From Cryptomeria japonica (Eukaryota; Streptophyta; Pinopsida; Cupressales; Cupressaceae), in NCBI RefSeq assembly GCF_030272615.1, contig NC_081412.1, positions 27,696,001-27,760,000 of the forward strand: a DNA stretch of 64,000 nucleotides, written 5' to 3'. The position numbers were made by a program, and so were the translations under genes. A model generated the notes under the pieces. That model searched no databases, had not been told where the DNA came from, and saw nothing but the letters and a program-made list of their open reading frames with translations. Shown one piece after another: positions 1 through 11,764 of the stretch. How positions within the stretch are numbered: the first letter of the stretch is position 1; each line of letters opens with the position of its first letter.

Positions 1-106
1 GCCTGTCGGTACACCATAGAACCAAAACATGAAGTCGGAACACAATACCATGTAGCCATCAATGGCAACATAGTGAAACCAACCAATTGAGTGTCAATTT
101 CCAACA
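1..106 (-). repeat. Partial 3' LTR of element I (cut by window edge)
   Basis: Read on the minus strand the LTR begins TGTTGGAAATTGAC at 106 and runs off the left edge of the window. It directly follows a purine-rich tract (complement of 109-125). About 100 bp closely match 2370-2468, which ends in the same way, so these are two copies of one LTR family. The other LTR end is not in the window. Confidence 0.75.
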
Positions 107-376
107 ATCTCCCCCTTTGACATTGATGGCAACACTCATGTGAAAAATAGTCAAGGTTTCATCTGTTGGTTTAATTCTGTCCTGCTTCACTTGAGTTGAA
201 TATGCAAAATACTCCACATCTCCATAACTCCATAGCTCCATAACTCCCCCTAATGTATACAACTCCTTTTTATCTTTTTCACATCTATACCACTCCCCCT
301 TTGACATCAATGCCATCAAAAATTCTAAAAGGAATGCCAAAGCAAAATAACTGTATAATGAATATACCAAAATATC
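107..376 (-). promoter_or_regulatory. Element I 3' untranslated region with polypurine tract
   Basis: On the minus strand the segment between the ORF2 stop and the LTR is non-coding and carries two G-rich stretches typical of this family. The one touching the LTR reads AATGTCAAAGGGGGAGAT and is the expected polypurine tract for plus-strand priming. The same tract precedes the 3' LTRs of A and G2, and a close variant precedes that of copia element C. Confidence 0.7.
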
Positions 377-1839
377 TTACCGGAGCTTGACAAATTTCAA
401 TTTTTTTGAATAAGCCTTCTCTAGTAACTCAAGATAAGTATCCCAACCTATTTTGAATGTGTCATAAATAGATATAAGTCCATTCAATATATGTGCAAAA
501 TAATCTTTCTCATTTACCTCTATCGATGTGGTCTTTCCCACCATATCCATGCATTCTTTCTTGTGTACATTGAGTGAATCCAACCGGGGACTCACCAAGC
601 CTCTCAAACGTCTGGCTCTTCTTATTATTTTGTCTCTTTCCTTCTCAAAAACAGAAATTTGGTTTTCCAAAATCAAAATTTGACCATCAATTCATGTAGT
701 CAATAAAATCAATCCGTCAAAAGAAGTAGCGATATTTGCAATTTTCTCCTGAATTTCTTTTATCTTCTCATCCACATTAGCTGTAAGTATTTAAGTGTTA
801 CAACATACCCTATATATATTTCTATATTGCTTCAGAGAATTTTCTATTAGTATCAGCTTCTCATCAATCTTCTTCTTCTTTGATTCAATTACTTGATCAA
901 ATGCAAATCTCTTAGCTTGAGTAAACCTCTCTAGTGCTTGCCGGTTTGAGATTTGTTGTAAGGATTGAAAATCCTTTGAAATATGCCCAGTAATTATTTT
1001 AAGCTTGTCGGATGGGCCTGCATCATTTTCAATCTTACACTCTGGGACTAGTCTGTGTAAAATAGTGATTGATTGATCAATAATCCCTTTATCTATGGAT
1101 CCCTCCTTCATTAGTTTTTGTGCTGCCATCCTCATGAGTTTAGTGGGACTCATCTCTGTTATGTTTTTCTTTTCGACCTGTGAGGTGTCAATTGACAACA
1201 ATGATGGACCAACTACCAGTTCCCTGTTGGATTCTCTTGTCTTCTCTTCTGAAGATTTATCCTTTATAACTTCCTTACTTGCACCGGTGGCTTCACCACT
1301 TGGTGTAGTCTGTGTAACTGTTGTTTCCTCTGTAGGAAATGTAACCTCAACCTATACATTTGCATCTGGAGGACTATTATCCTCAATATTAGTATCTTGT
1401 ACAATATTAGCTTGTTTAATCTTTGTATTAGCCGGTATCTCAATATTTGTCTATACATCTGTATTTACCGGGGGCTCAATTTCCACTATCTTAATATTTT
1501 TCAAAATTGAGGGTAGAGTACCCAAATCCCCTTTCCTTTTCCTTCAACCGAGGTATCTACAGTGTCTTTCTTGGTTTCCAGTGAAGTAAAGAATCCTCTT
1601 TTCTCTCCAAGAAATTTAACCCATGCTTTTTTAGTCTCCTTTATTATTTCATTTACTCGTCCTAGCATCAGACTAGTTAATCTATGTTTGCTATTAAAAA
1701 CTTTTCTATCTGCCACCTCAATTATCTTTTCCATTTCATTTGGGGTAATATTAACATAAATAGATAATAGCTCTTGAATTTTAATATATTTATCTTCTTG
1801 CATAGCAGACAACCTCCTAGCATATAACATATTATACAA
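377..1839 (-). pseudogene. ORF2 C-terminal region of pol-less element I (broken)
   Basis: Minus-strand reading frames at 1501-1839, 791-1201 and 377-676 give charged, coiled-coil-like protein. Order and similarity match the C-terminal half of ORF2 in elements A, B and G2. The segment containing SLMLGRVNEIIKETKKAWV resembles the part of B ORF2 with KQRALKLMNGLYLEVENETK. The segment with PRLDSLNVHKKEC resembles PRLDNLITHQNSL near 63.6 kb. A frame change near 1510 and several in-frame stops break it; two stops read as CAG to TAG. Function unknown. No catalytic motif or membrane segment is visible. Confidence 0.65.
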
Positions 1840-2468
1840 CTCAGTCAGTATTTGATTTTCAATTTCTATTAAGGCTTTACCAGAATAACCCTAAACCCTA
1901 AACCTCGTAGTATCTAACATATTATACATAGAATACAGTTTTGATTTAAGCTCTGTATGTTTTTGTTTGAAACCCTAAACCCTTTACCAAAATAATCCTT
2001 ACATAAATTTCCTCACATACATAATCTTTTTGAACTATTTTGCATCATATTACATTTGCATATCCATAATCTCCTATCTCATGTCTATGTCAAAATGATC
2101 TATCAAATTGACTTATATACCCTATACAAATTCACATGCTTTATGTCATCTTACAAAGGTATGTACAATATCAAATCATATATCATCTAGATAACATAAA
2201 TGCATAAGTATCTAAATGAATTGTCGATGCTGGATCCAAGAGATTTTGGCCTCCAATACTGATAACCTTTACTAAACCATGTCGGCTTGCATTGCCGATA
2301 ACCAAAGAAATCCTTTTGTCCTACCAATGTTGGTGCCGGTGTCGGTGTAGTATCTGTGAAGTGCCTATCAGTACACCATAGAACCAAAACATGAATCTGA
2401 AACACAATACCATGTTGCCATCAATGACAATATAGTGAAACCAACCAATTGAGTGTCAATTGCCAACA
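1840..2468 (-). repeat. LTR fragment, probably truncated 5' LTR of element I
   Basis: The last 100 bp (2370-2468) match the LTR end at 1-106. The boundary TGTTGGCAATTGAC (minus strand, from 2468) abuts the interrupted ORF2 of element H. The other boundary is not visible: no primer-binding site was found around 1840-1900, so this copy seems to have lost its U5 end and the adjacent internal 5' half. Two CCCTAAA units at about 1889-1903 are too few to be a telomere repeat. Confidence 0.5.
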
Positions 2469-3084
2469 AGATGGTCGTACAAGATATTGTATTGTCCAAG
2501 CCGGATTGATAGAATTTGTATCCTATTACCATCAATGCAAATCTGACATCATATTCAATTATGTCACTAATTGTCATTGCCCTCTTGTCAAATTCTGAAT
2601 CAGTTGGTTCTGTTACGGTCTGGTTTTTCTCATTCCTTGGACCAGGTACCTCACCAGTCAAATTTAGACACGTCACTACCTTAATTGTTTTCTTGGTGAT
2701 CTTGTATGGTTTGTCAAGCCACATGAACTCATAATGCATTCTGCTCAAGATATATTAGACCCCCTCAAGTTCATCAAAAATTGGAAAATTCACAAACGGT
2801 GAGAAACCCTTTTCCTTGAGCGTTTTGAATTCAGGTTTTAGGTTTTCCCATCTTGTTAATTATGTGATCTATGTAAAGTTTCAATATTTGAGCATTCCCA
2901 AGTTCTTCAATATTGTAGTGACAGTAAACCCTAATATCCTCCACATGCCAAACTCCATATGGGATCGATAAAAATGCCCCATTCGGATCATCTTCCATCA
3001 ACTTGTAGGGATGTTTCTTGAAGTTTGGTTTAGCTCATTCGGTTACATCACTACTAGTAGGATCACAACACCAGTTGATGCCAT
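2469..3084 (-). pseudogene. ORF2 N-terminal region of pol-less element H
   Basis: The minus-strand frame from ATG at 3084 encodes the N-terminal domain seen in A and B. Landmarks are VEDIRVYCHYNIEELGN (B has VEDVRFFTKFCVEELGH), then ILSRMHYEFMWLDKPYKIT (B has ILSRVHNDFMWLEEQPFKIT), then YDVRFALMVIGYKFYQSG. The reading ends abruptly at 2469, where LTR sequence of element I begins, so the rest of the protein should lie left of the window. Stops and at least one frameshift are present; a TAA just before YILSRMH reads as a mutated CAA. Function unknown. Confidence 0.65.
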
Positions 3085-3501
3085 ATTTAAAAAATTAGAT
3101 TTAAATCTAAAAAAATTCTAACATAAATAAATACCTTCTCAATCTTCAAGTGGACACAAGATCTCTTTGACAAATTTCTCTATCTCAGCAAAATCAATTT
3201 TTCCATGCTCTACTACTTTCTCGCTTTGAATAAAAAGTGAGAAATGAGAGGTTGTAGTGCTTTTTATCCACCGCATACCAAAATTTTAGGTATAATAAAT
3301 TATCTTAGCTCTAATTCTTCCAGATACCCTGCATTCACTAAGTTCTCTTTTGCAAACCTTCATCTTGGCTCAAATCTTGTGGAAATGCATCAGTGACCAT
3401 CACACACATCTTTGCAACCTGTCGAAACCAGGTACAGATCTCCAATAGGGGGTTTGAAATATTTTCTTGAAAAACCTCCCCCTAAGGTCAAATGCCCTAG
3501 C
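3085..3501. other. Spacer between Gag-like ORF and ORF2 of element H
   Basis: AT-rich non-coding sequence separating the two ORFs of H. The equivalent gaps are 26260-26710 in A and 32102-32624 in B. I see no further feature in it. Confidence 0.5.
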
Positions 3502-4683
3502 TTAGTTACCGGATGAGGTTCCAGCACTGGAATCAAGTGCGGACCCATTCACTGCATTATCATCACTCTTCTTCACCAAAGTCTTCTTCATCTTCTCTTT
3601 GATCTCTTCAAATTTTGCCTTTCCCTTTTCATTTGATTTTGCATTCTTATTCTTATCTTCCAGGGCCTTTTTGTTTGCATTCTTCTGTTTGCAAAACTTA
3701 GCAATGCGACTGGATTTGTTGCAAGCATAACAAACAACATTGTTCCTTTTATTAGGCCTGGAATTTCCTTGATTCGTTCTTGATATACATTGATTAGCAA
3801 GAAAATCTTCCACAATCATAACATCTAACATTTCTCCTATTCTGAAGGTTATTCATCACACTTTTACATACATTTTCCTTATGACCATACTTGTTGCATT
3901 TGAAACATTGACCGTTAAAAGATGGACCATTATTGTTCATCCTATTTCTGCACTGACTAGCCATATTACCAAATTTATTGCAAACAAAACAGTTACCATT
4001 GAGTTTATGAGCATTAGTTTGTCTTACTAGAGGCTTTCTTGAGTTCTTCTGTTGAGTCTTAGGACTGCTTTGACTAGATCTGGAGCTTTCTCCTTTCTCA
4101 TATCTGAGACCTTGTGTATCATTTGGATTCTTCTGACTGCAAAGCATCTCATCAAGCTTGGCTAGGTTGACTCGGAACTTCTCCTTGTACTCATTTGCAA
4201 CATCAAGATAATATATAATAAGAATGATCTTCCTTTCAAGATCCTCCTCATGTTGTCTAGCATATTGCAGGTCAAGCTTCAGTTGTCCATTCTCACTCTC
4301 AAGTCTGCAACATTCTTCAAATTTGTCTTTAGGGATTGAGCAAGCTTTTCTTCATCCTTCTTCCTTTCTTCAATCTCTTTTGTCAATCTCATCGCAATAG
4401 CTTCCATCTCATTCTTTTGGAATGTATTGGCTCTAACAAGCCTGTTACATTCTTCTATCTTCTCCTTCAACACTTCTTCATCAATGCTCTAACTTTATTT
4501 CTGGTTAAGTTGTTCAACAAGCTCCTTTCTCTTTTCCCTTGAATTGTTCAATTGATCTTTCAATGTTTTAATGTATTCTTCAGCATCTCTGATATTTTCT
4601 TTTACTTGTCGGTTCTCATCTTGTGCATGATCAAGATCTTCAAGAGAAACAATTGGCTACTTTATAATACTACCAGAATCCAT
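3502..4683 (-). pseudogene. Gag-like coiled-coil and zinc-knuckle ORF of element H
   Basis: From an ATG at 4683, about 55 bp inside the primer-binding site, the minus strand encodes a charged heptad-rich N-terminal half and then several CCHC-type knuckles. One is canonical (CFKCNKYGHKENVC). Others have lost the histidine (CFVCNKFGNMASQC has N, CYACNKSSRIAKFC lacks it). The C-terminus is Lys/Glu-rich and ends in SSAGTSSGN at 3502. Zinc knuckles mark nucleocapsid-type RNA-binding proteins, so a capsid or packaging role is likely. In-frame stops lie near the start and one frameshift near 3830. No protease, integrase or RT follows. Confidence 0.75.
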
Positions 4684-4737
4684 TGATTCACCTTCCCAGA
4701 TCTTCCTTAAGCTACTAGGCTTCCTCCAAGGAACTAG

Positions 4738-4749
4738 GCTCTAATACCA
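4738..4749 (-). promoter_or_regulatory. Primer-binding site of element H
   Basis: The minus strand reads TGGTATTAGAGC two bases inside the LTR end. It differs by one transition from TGGTATCAGAGC, the standard plant primer site complementary to the 3' end of initiator tRNA-Met. It fixes the transcription direction of H as minus. Confidence 0.8.
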
Positions 4750-4751
4750 AT

Positions 4752-5884
4752 TGTTGGAATCAATGAACACTAAGAGGGGGGTTGAATCAGTGCTCTACAA
4801 CTTTTAAGTTTCTTAACTAGTCCTTCAAACCATTTAATGCAAATAAACAAGGGAGATAAGCATAAGAAAAACACATGCAAAAATAACACCATAACACTAA
4901 GATTTTGTACGTGGAAAACTCGGTCAAGGGAAAAACCATGGTGGGAATCCTACCCATAGGAAGATAATACTCTGTTAGAAGTATGTGAAAATTTTGCATA
5001 GGAATGTGCATGCATTTAGGTATACTACCTAGAGCTCACTACTCAAATTACATTAGGGGCTACAACCCTGGAAGGATTACTTCCTTACAAAGTATTTAAA
5101 AAAGGGTAACAACAAGATTGAACTATGAATTAGCTTCTATAAATGCCTGGGATATTTTTGGCTCAAGCACAAAATACATCTATCTCACTACTATGTTATA
5201 CTAATCTGCTTTAATCTGGAGCAAAGATCATTAAATTACACACATGGACCTACATACAACAACACATACACAACACTCGTATACTCTCTGTAATCTCCAA
5301 AATGAACTTTCCAATCTCTTATATATATCCACAACATGAATTTAGCTCACCAACAAGTCGGCTTCAAGAACACTTGCAAAATATGAAACGTGTAAGATGT
5401 GTTAGTTGAATCCATTCACCAATGCATATGCAGACCAAAAAAATTTGAGTAAACACTTCCCACATGTCGGCTAAGCAACCTCAAACACAAAATCAAACAC
5501 CAAAATCATTCCAATAATTTTGCATAACACGTCACATCACTAGTTGGCCAAATAGCATTGTTCTTCCTAAAATATCGAGTATTGGATCTTTAACCTTGCA
5601 TGAAAGACAACACCAGAGGATAAGACTCTGGAATAAGCTACTCAAGACATCCAACCAACTACCTATATCACCACAAAGCAAAATGTGAAACCAAAGTGAA
5701 GTTCTACTCAAAATACTCCCATATTGTCAAATATTGTGTTCCACCTTCCAGGCATAAGCAAAATTGGATTTCATACTTCCAGTAGGATGAATATATACAA
5801 ACCAGATGGAATATCTAACCAAGGTTTTCATCAATGACAACTCTCATACACCTACCTACACTTATGTAGTGTCTCTTGCCAATA
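4752..5884 (-). repeat. 5' LTR of element H
   Basis: The plus-strand boundary TGTTGGAATC at 4752 lies next to the primer site. The outer boundary ...TTGCCAATA at 5884 abuts gypsy J sequence and is less certain. The LTR has the landmarks shared with other LTRs here: a G-run near the U5 end (about 4775), GGGAAAAACCATGGTGGG at 4929 onward, and a TATA-like TATATATAAG on the minus strand (5318-5327). Target-site duplication cannot be checked because the other end is off-window. Confidence 0.65.
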
Positions 5885-6841
5885 GTTCTGACAAATCATC
5901 TAGTGACTATGAGCTTTCATAAACTTTCAGAGAACCTGGTGAACCCACTACGGAAGAAACATTTAGAGAACTATTCAAATTTGGTCAAGAATCATCAACC
6001 TCAACATCCCAAGGTAAGTAAGATAGTGATGAAGTGTGGATAAAGACCTTTTGGTATCCTAAACCCTCTACATCTTGAGGCTCTAGGTGAAAACCGTAAA
6101 AAGTGAGAACTCCCCTTGCTGAGTGTCCTAGTGATGTTGATTTAGATTCGCTTGCAATCGAGACTAATGGGGAGAGTACCAGTGATGATCCCGATGACTT
6201 TATTAACATAAATGAAGACTCGTGTGTCTTTACCCTTACACCTATCAATTTTGAACACACTGATGGTTTTCCCCTTGTTCCTCCTCAACTCATTGACTGG
6301 GACCAACAAGGGCCTCCACAACTTGATATATTCCAAAACGATGAGGCCTTCATTGAATACCTTGGCATAAGAAATGATCTCCCTCTCAGGGACCATAAAG
6401 AAGGATATGCCATTGAACTCAATAGTGTGACATACTTTGGAGAGGGTGCCAAACCTTCCAGTCGCAAAAAAATTAAAATAAAAACAAATAATGGATCTTT
6501 TAGTGAAAACCGCACTACAACACTTTTTGACCCCAAAAAAGTAAAAAGAAAGGACACATTTGATGGTGAAAACCTCTCTGAGGTGCCATAGTATGAAAGG
6601 TTTGACACTCTCCCCATGGCATCATATTAGGAGAAGTCATCTATGTTGACTGAAGATACCATAAAAACAAATATTGTCACAAAAGAAGTACTGCATTACA
6701 TTTTCCTTGCACAATCATTGATAGAAATTGAGCGACCAAAGTTCACAAAGTTCTTCACAAAAAGACAGATACATTTTGCATGGTCATACAAAGATATGCC
6801 TAGGTTAGATCGTAACTTGTTTATGCATCATTTGGTAGTTA
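5885..6841 (+). pseudogene. Ty3/gypsy element J: region upstream of RT (gag-pol junction)
   Basis: The plus-strand frame from about 5885 to 6841 (clean ORF 6103-6591, then in frame after a TAG to the solo LTR) gives an acidic linker with SDVDLDSLAIETNGES and DPDDFININED, then a pre-RT segment with RQIHFAWSYKDMPRLD. Both resemble Tat-type gypsy polyproteins. The acidic linker also resembles the C-terminal tail of element D (KDPIFINLDDDIDENV). Several stops are present. The N-terminal gag of J must lie left of inserted element H. Confidence 0.6.
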
Positions 6842-7769
6842 TGTTAGACACTTGGTTAATCCCAAAGACACTTGGAGGGGGGGGGGGGGGGTGTGAATCA
6901 ATGTCTGACTAGTGGATGAAAGATTTAAACTTATTTGCAACTTTATAACTGAAATTAATATATCAGTAAACAAATAATAATGCAGTAAAGAGAAACAAAA
7001 GAATCAGCATCAATGCACACCATAAAACAAATATTTTGGCGAGGATACCCGTTAGGGGAAAAACCTTGGTGGGATTTGTGATCCACAATATTTACTCACT
7101 GGCCAATATGAATAAATATTACTCAGTATGATAGGGGCCTGTACATGCAGGAAGGCCAATTGCCTAGAGCTCACTGCTCAATAAAAAATGGAGTCCCATT
7201 GACTACACAATTGGATGATTAAATCCAATAATAATATACTGCTTCAAAATAGCATCTGCAATGTTGGATTCAGTACCAGTTTAAGCTTTGTCTAATACCT
7301 CTGCCAAAAACCTTGCTGCTAAATTATTTTTCTTTCATAGAATAGACTTTTCTCTACTCTGCTTCTTATTCTCTCTCAAAATAAATACATCAAAGTGCAT
7401 AAACAACTATTTGGTATCATATCCCTATCTCATCTCATATATCGCTTACATACACACATACCTACATACATTACTTACTTCTTTCATACATCTTACATCA
7501 TACCAAATGACCTACAAGATCTCATACATATATGAGTCTTTAAAATACATCATGTTGTCCATACAAATATAATTTACATTACAAACAATATTATTGCCAA
7601 GTCGGCTTAGACTGCCGGTATAATATTTTGCTGGTGTAAACTGGATGCTGGTGCCGGTAGGTGAAGTCTGTTGCCGGTTGAACCTGTGAAACCTTGTTGA
7701 TCCTTGTTGCCACTTTGTTTCCATCAAGGACAACATCTACCATTCTCATCTGAGTGTATAATGCCAACA
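6842..7769 (-). mobile_element. Solo LTR (family G) inserted in gypsy J
   Basis: A 928-bp LTR beginning TGTTAGACAC and ending ATGCCAACA on the plus strand, flanked by perfect 5-bp duplications agtta at 6837-6841 and 7770-7774. No internal region is present, so it is a solo LTR left by LTR-LTR recombination. It matches the 3' LTR at 62182-63092, which shows that its family is transcribed on the minus strand. It carries a run of 15 G at 6877-6891. It separates the pre-RT part of J from RT. Confidence 0.92.
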
Positions 7770-7774
7770 AGTTA

Positions 7775-8443
7775 CTCTAGGCACCAAACTAGTTAAATAG
7801 AAACTGTGAAAGATGCATCCACAAGTGGCATCACTTGTGAAAGTTGAGCTTGAAAAGTTGTTAGATGTTGGCTTCATCAAGCCAATTGACTATCCTAAAT
7901 GGATTTCCAATCTTGTACTTGTCAGCAAATCAGATGGCGACATAAGGATATGTACCAATTTCAAAGACATAAACAAGGCTTTTCCCAAGGATGACTTTCT
8001 CATTACCAAACATTGGTTTGATCGTCGATCTCACAACATGCCATGCAATGTTATCACTTATGGATGGATTCTATGGATACAATTAGATTAAGATAGCACC
8101 TAAAGATAACCACAAGACAACATTCACATGCCCATGGGGTACCTTTTGTTGTAACTCCATGCCCTTTGGATTGAAGAATGTAGATGCCACATATCAGAGA
8201 GTCATGACAATAATTTTTCATGGCATCATGCATGTTATCATGGAGGATTATATTGATGATATTTTAGGAAAAGCAGTTACAAGGGAAGAACATTTGGATG
8301 TTTTAGCAATTGTTTTTTATTACTTGGAGAAGTATAAAGTTAGATTGAATCCCAAGAAATGTGTCTTTGGAGTGACCTTCAGGAAATTCCTAGGATACAT
8401 AGTATCACAACAAGGTATTGAAGTGGATCCAACCAAAGTCTAA
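7775..8443 (+). pseudogene. Ty3/gypsy element J: reverse transcriptase
   Basis: After the solo LTR the plus strand resumes with the RT palm/fingers of a gypsy polyprotein: HPQVASLVKVELEKLLDVGF, DGDIRICTNFKDINKAFPKDD, CNSMPFGLKNVDATYQRVM and the active-site box EDYIDDIL (YIDD). Stops occur near 7798 and 7807, at about 8090, and at 8441. The HDMPC/WI stretch around 8040-8090 is scrambled relative to the family. The RT is therefore dead but easily recognised. Confidence 0.85.
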
Positions 8444-9074
8444 ACAATTTTAGAGATGCCTCCTAAGAATATAGTCAACTAAGATCATTGCAAGGAAAGC
8501 TCCAATCATTTCAAAGATTCATAGCACAACTTGCAGATAAGTGTCATTTGTTTCAACATCTGCTTCACAAGGATATCAAGTTTAAGTGGGATGAAAAATT
8601 CCAACAAGATTTTCAATTGTTGAAGGACTATATCTTGAATCCACCAGGGCTTATGCAACCAATTCAAGGAAAACCATTGTTACTTTACATATCAACAACA
8701 ATGACAACACTGGGGGAACTTTTGGCACAACAAGACCATGAAGGAAAATAATGAGCCATCTACTGCATCAATCATACATTGGTAGGATATGAACTTATTA
8801 CACTTTAATTGAGCATGCATGTCTTGCCATAATTTTTTATTCATAGAACTTGTGTCATTACATGCTAGCTCACAAAATAAAGCTTGTAGCAAGAATTGAT
8901 CCACTAAAGTATCTACTCAACAAGGCAACTCTCACATGCATGCTGGCTAAGTGGGTAATTATGTTAAGCGAATTCGACATTGATTATGTTGATAAAAAAT
9001 ATATCAAAGGACAAGTCATTGTAGATCAACTTGCAGATGCACTAATGACCGATGACTTTCCTCTTGTATCATAA
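8444..9074 (+). pseudogene. Ty3/gypsy element J: RT connection and RNase H
   Basis: Plus-strand segments 8488-8751 and 8850-9074 encode the connection (LQSFQRFIAQLADKCHLFQHLL), the start of RNase H (GKPLLLYISTTMTTLGELLAQ) and its end (IDPLKYLLNKATLTCMLAKW, then DYVDKKYIKGQVIVDQLAD). The frame changes between about 8752 and 8850. This is the ordinary gypsy RNase H that directly follows RT. Confidence 0.75.
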
Positions 9075-9109
9075 TTTTTGAATGAATCCATCTTCATGGT
9101 AACAAAATT

Positions 9110-9530
9110 AAGATTATGAAAACTATATTTTGATGGATCTTTCACACAACATGGAGCAGGATTAGGCATACTATTCATCACACCTCAAGGAGATTCTATT
9201 CCTAATACATATTGGTTATCCTTCCCTTGTACGAACAATATTGCAGAATATGAGGCATTAACTAGAGGTCTACAGATTGCAGTTCAGTGGAAGATCCAAG
9301 AGTTTCATTTTTTGGGGTACTCTCAAATTGTGATTCATCAAACAAATGATGATTATCAAACCAAAAATGAGAAACTAACATGCCTTCCAAGAAAATAGTG
9401 GATGACTTCAAGAAGTAATTCACAGAGATAGTCTTTGAGAAAATACAAAGAGAGAACAATAGAGTTGCAAATGCCATGGCTCTCATTGCCTCCTTTATTG
9501 ACATGCCATAGAACATGACCTGCTATTAGT
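9110..9530 (+). pseudogene. Ty3/gypsy element J: second (archaeal-type) RNase H
   Basis: A further RNase H-like domain lies between the first RNase H and integrase: LYFDGSFTQHGAGLGILFIT (catalytic Asp), then NNIAEYEALTRGLQIAVQW (catalytic Glu), then LGYSQIVIHQ where the third acid (usually GDS) is Tyr. A second RNase H in this position is characteristic of the Tat/Ogre lineage of Ty3/gypsy. Frameshift and stops follow in the last third. Confidence 0.7.
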
Positions 9531-9689
9531 TCTTGATGAATAATCTTTTGGTCCCTGCATATGAGATCAGTTCATCCAAATTAATGTATGTTATTGGTCT
9601 CGATTCCCCTTAGTAAGGTGAAATTTTAAACTACCTCCACGATAACACCCTTCCACCAAACCTTTCCAATAACCAATATTGTACCTTCA

Positions 9690-10461
9690 TTCGCCAAACT
9701 TCTTGCTACATCATCATAACTGACACACTTTATTGACGAGGTCTCGATGGTACTCTTCTTAGCTATTTAGAGAGTGAGGAAGCTCAAAATGCATTGTGTG
9801 AAGTCCATAAATGTATATGTGGGGCTCACTCTAGTGGTCCAACCTTAGCCAAGAAACTTATGAGGAATGGTTACTATTGGCCTATGAAGGAGAAAGACTC
9901 ATACCAATTTTTCGAGAAATGAAAGCAATGTTAGATTCATGGAGACCTAATACATGCAATAGCATAGGAACTTCAGTTGAACGCTCCATGGCCCTTTTGC
10001 TAGTGGGGACTTGATCTTATGGGAAAGATTCTCCCTCCATCATCTAACGATCATAAATTCATTATCACAACCACTAAGTATTCCACAAAGTGGATTGAAG
10101 TTGTCCCTCTCATCCAAATCACCAATAAACAGATTGCCACTTTTATCTCCAATTACCTCTTTTGCAAATATAGTGTTCCCATTTCCATCGTCATAGACAA
10201 TGCACATCCCTTAAAAAATCAATATGTTTTTGAGCTTTATGACTGATTCCATATCCACCATCACTTTTCCACTCCATATTACCCCAAGGTAATAGTCAAG
10301 CTGAGGCATCGAACAAAACTATTCTTAGAATCCTTAAAAAGGCAATCAATGACATTGGTCACAACTGGCACATCCAGCTTACTCCCGAACTATGGGCCTA
10401 TCACACAAGTGTTCACACACCTACTAGAGCTTCCCCCTATTTACTTCTCTATGGTGTTGAA
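9690..10461 (+). pseudogene. Ty3/gypsy element J: integrase, N-terminal and core part
   Basis: The plus strand encodes an integrase with NALCEVHKCICGAHSSGPTL and GYYWPMKEKDSYQF (zinc-binding N-domain region), then the core: GLDLMGKILPPSSNDHKF, YSTKWIEVVPL and SIVIDNAHPLKNQ (second acidic position retained). It continues through FSTPYYPK and the equivalent of the catalytic-Glu helix with disrupted frame. It stops at 10461, where insertion K begins, and resumes at 11765. Confidence 0.75.
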
Positions 10462-11759
10462 AGTTGGTATTTTGTGATAAGTTATTTGAACTGATTGTAT
10501 TTGGTTTTGTATTGCTTTGGCATTTGATGTCAAAGGGAGAGAGATATCTATGGAAAAACACATTATCTTTTGGGGAGATATTATTCATTGGGGGAGATAT
10601 TGTTACTCTCCGTATCTGTATTTTGATGATCTCTTCGAGAGATTGTTGGTTTTTGGTTTTTGGCATTTATGTTTTGGCACTTTGATGGTTTTTCCATCTT
10701 GTGTTGTCATCAATGCCAAAGGGGGATATTGTTGGTATTTTGGATATGTTGATATAGTTTTGTCATTGATGTCAACACTTGTCAACACTTATCAACACTT
10801 GGAGATCTTTGGTTATGTTCACCAGCATGATCAGTGACTTATGCACAATCACTAGTATCTGGTTCACCGGCACTTGGAATGACTTGGAGATTACTTGGTT
10901 ATGTCGAAGACATTGTTTGGACACTTGGTCTTGGTGATTTGTTCGCTGGTCTAATCGGGTTTGCATATTTGTTGTTACCGACAAATAGGTCCAGGATATG
11001 CACCGGCAAGCTTATCTATTCCAGATCAGCATGACATGTCATGAAGATGATTTATTGTTATTGTAAATACATTGAGCTGACATCATGCATCACATATTGA
11101 TTCATTTGTAATTGACTTTATTGTAATATCTTAGTGAGTCGACCTACTCATTTGGTCTTAGGTTTTGGTATATATGTAAGATCTCATTTATGAGATTATG
11201 TGAGAGTGTGGAAAAAGGATTGTAATGTATATGCGAATATAAGTAGAGCTATACATGCAGACATCATTCAAGATTGAAGGAGGGTTTGAAGAAGGCAAAT
11301 CAGAGCTTAACTGGTACTGAATCTAGCATATGAAGATGCTATTCTGAGTAGTACATTATCATTGGATTTAACCATCCAATTGTAGTCAGTGTGACTCCCA
11401 ATTTGTGATTGAGCAGTGAGCTCTAGCAGTTGGCCTTTTTGCATGTGCAGACTCCATATTGTACACACATACTATCTGCAGTAGTATCATCTGATTGTGG
11501 GTAAGGTTTCCCATAGTTTTTTTAACCCTTACAGGGTTTCCACGTACAAATAATTGTGTTATGTGTTGTGTATGTTATTTGTCTTTCTATTTCATGCATT
11601 AAGTTTTATCGGTACTACAATTAACTGTTAAACTATCTAGCGGCATTAAAGTTTGGTTTACCGACATTAAGCATTAAGTTTGGTTAGGTTAGTTTTGATT
11701 TGTATTTATTGGACAACAAATTCACCCCCCCCCCTCTCAGCTACCTCCGAGACCTAACA
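10462..11759 (+). mobile_element. Rearranged LTR-retrotransposon copy K
   Basis: The insertion is flanked by ttgaa at 10457-10461 and 11760-11764. It consists of about 12 bp of LTR start (GTTGGTATTTTG, first T changed to A), about 256 bp of an internal 3' end with several AAAGGGGGA-type tracts (10474-10729), then one complete LTR (10730-11759, TGTTGGTATT...CCTAACA). It has a TATA-like TATATATG at 11169-11176 and is on the plus strand. Deletion between a short repeat in the two LTR starts would explain the structure. The internal end resembles the copia/pol-less families here. Confidence 0.8.
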
Positions 11760-11764
11760 TTGAA

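Noticed and set aside
1885-1905. CCCTAAACCCTAAACC, telomere-like repeat
   Set aside because: Only two units, inside an LTR fragment; too short for an interstitial telomere array.
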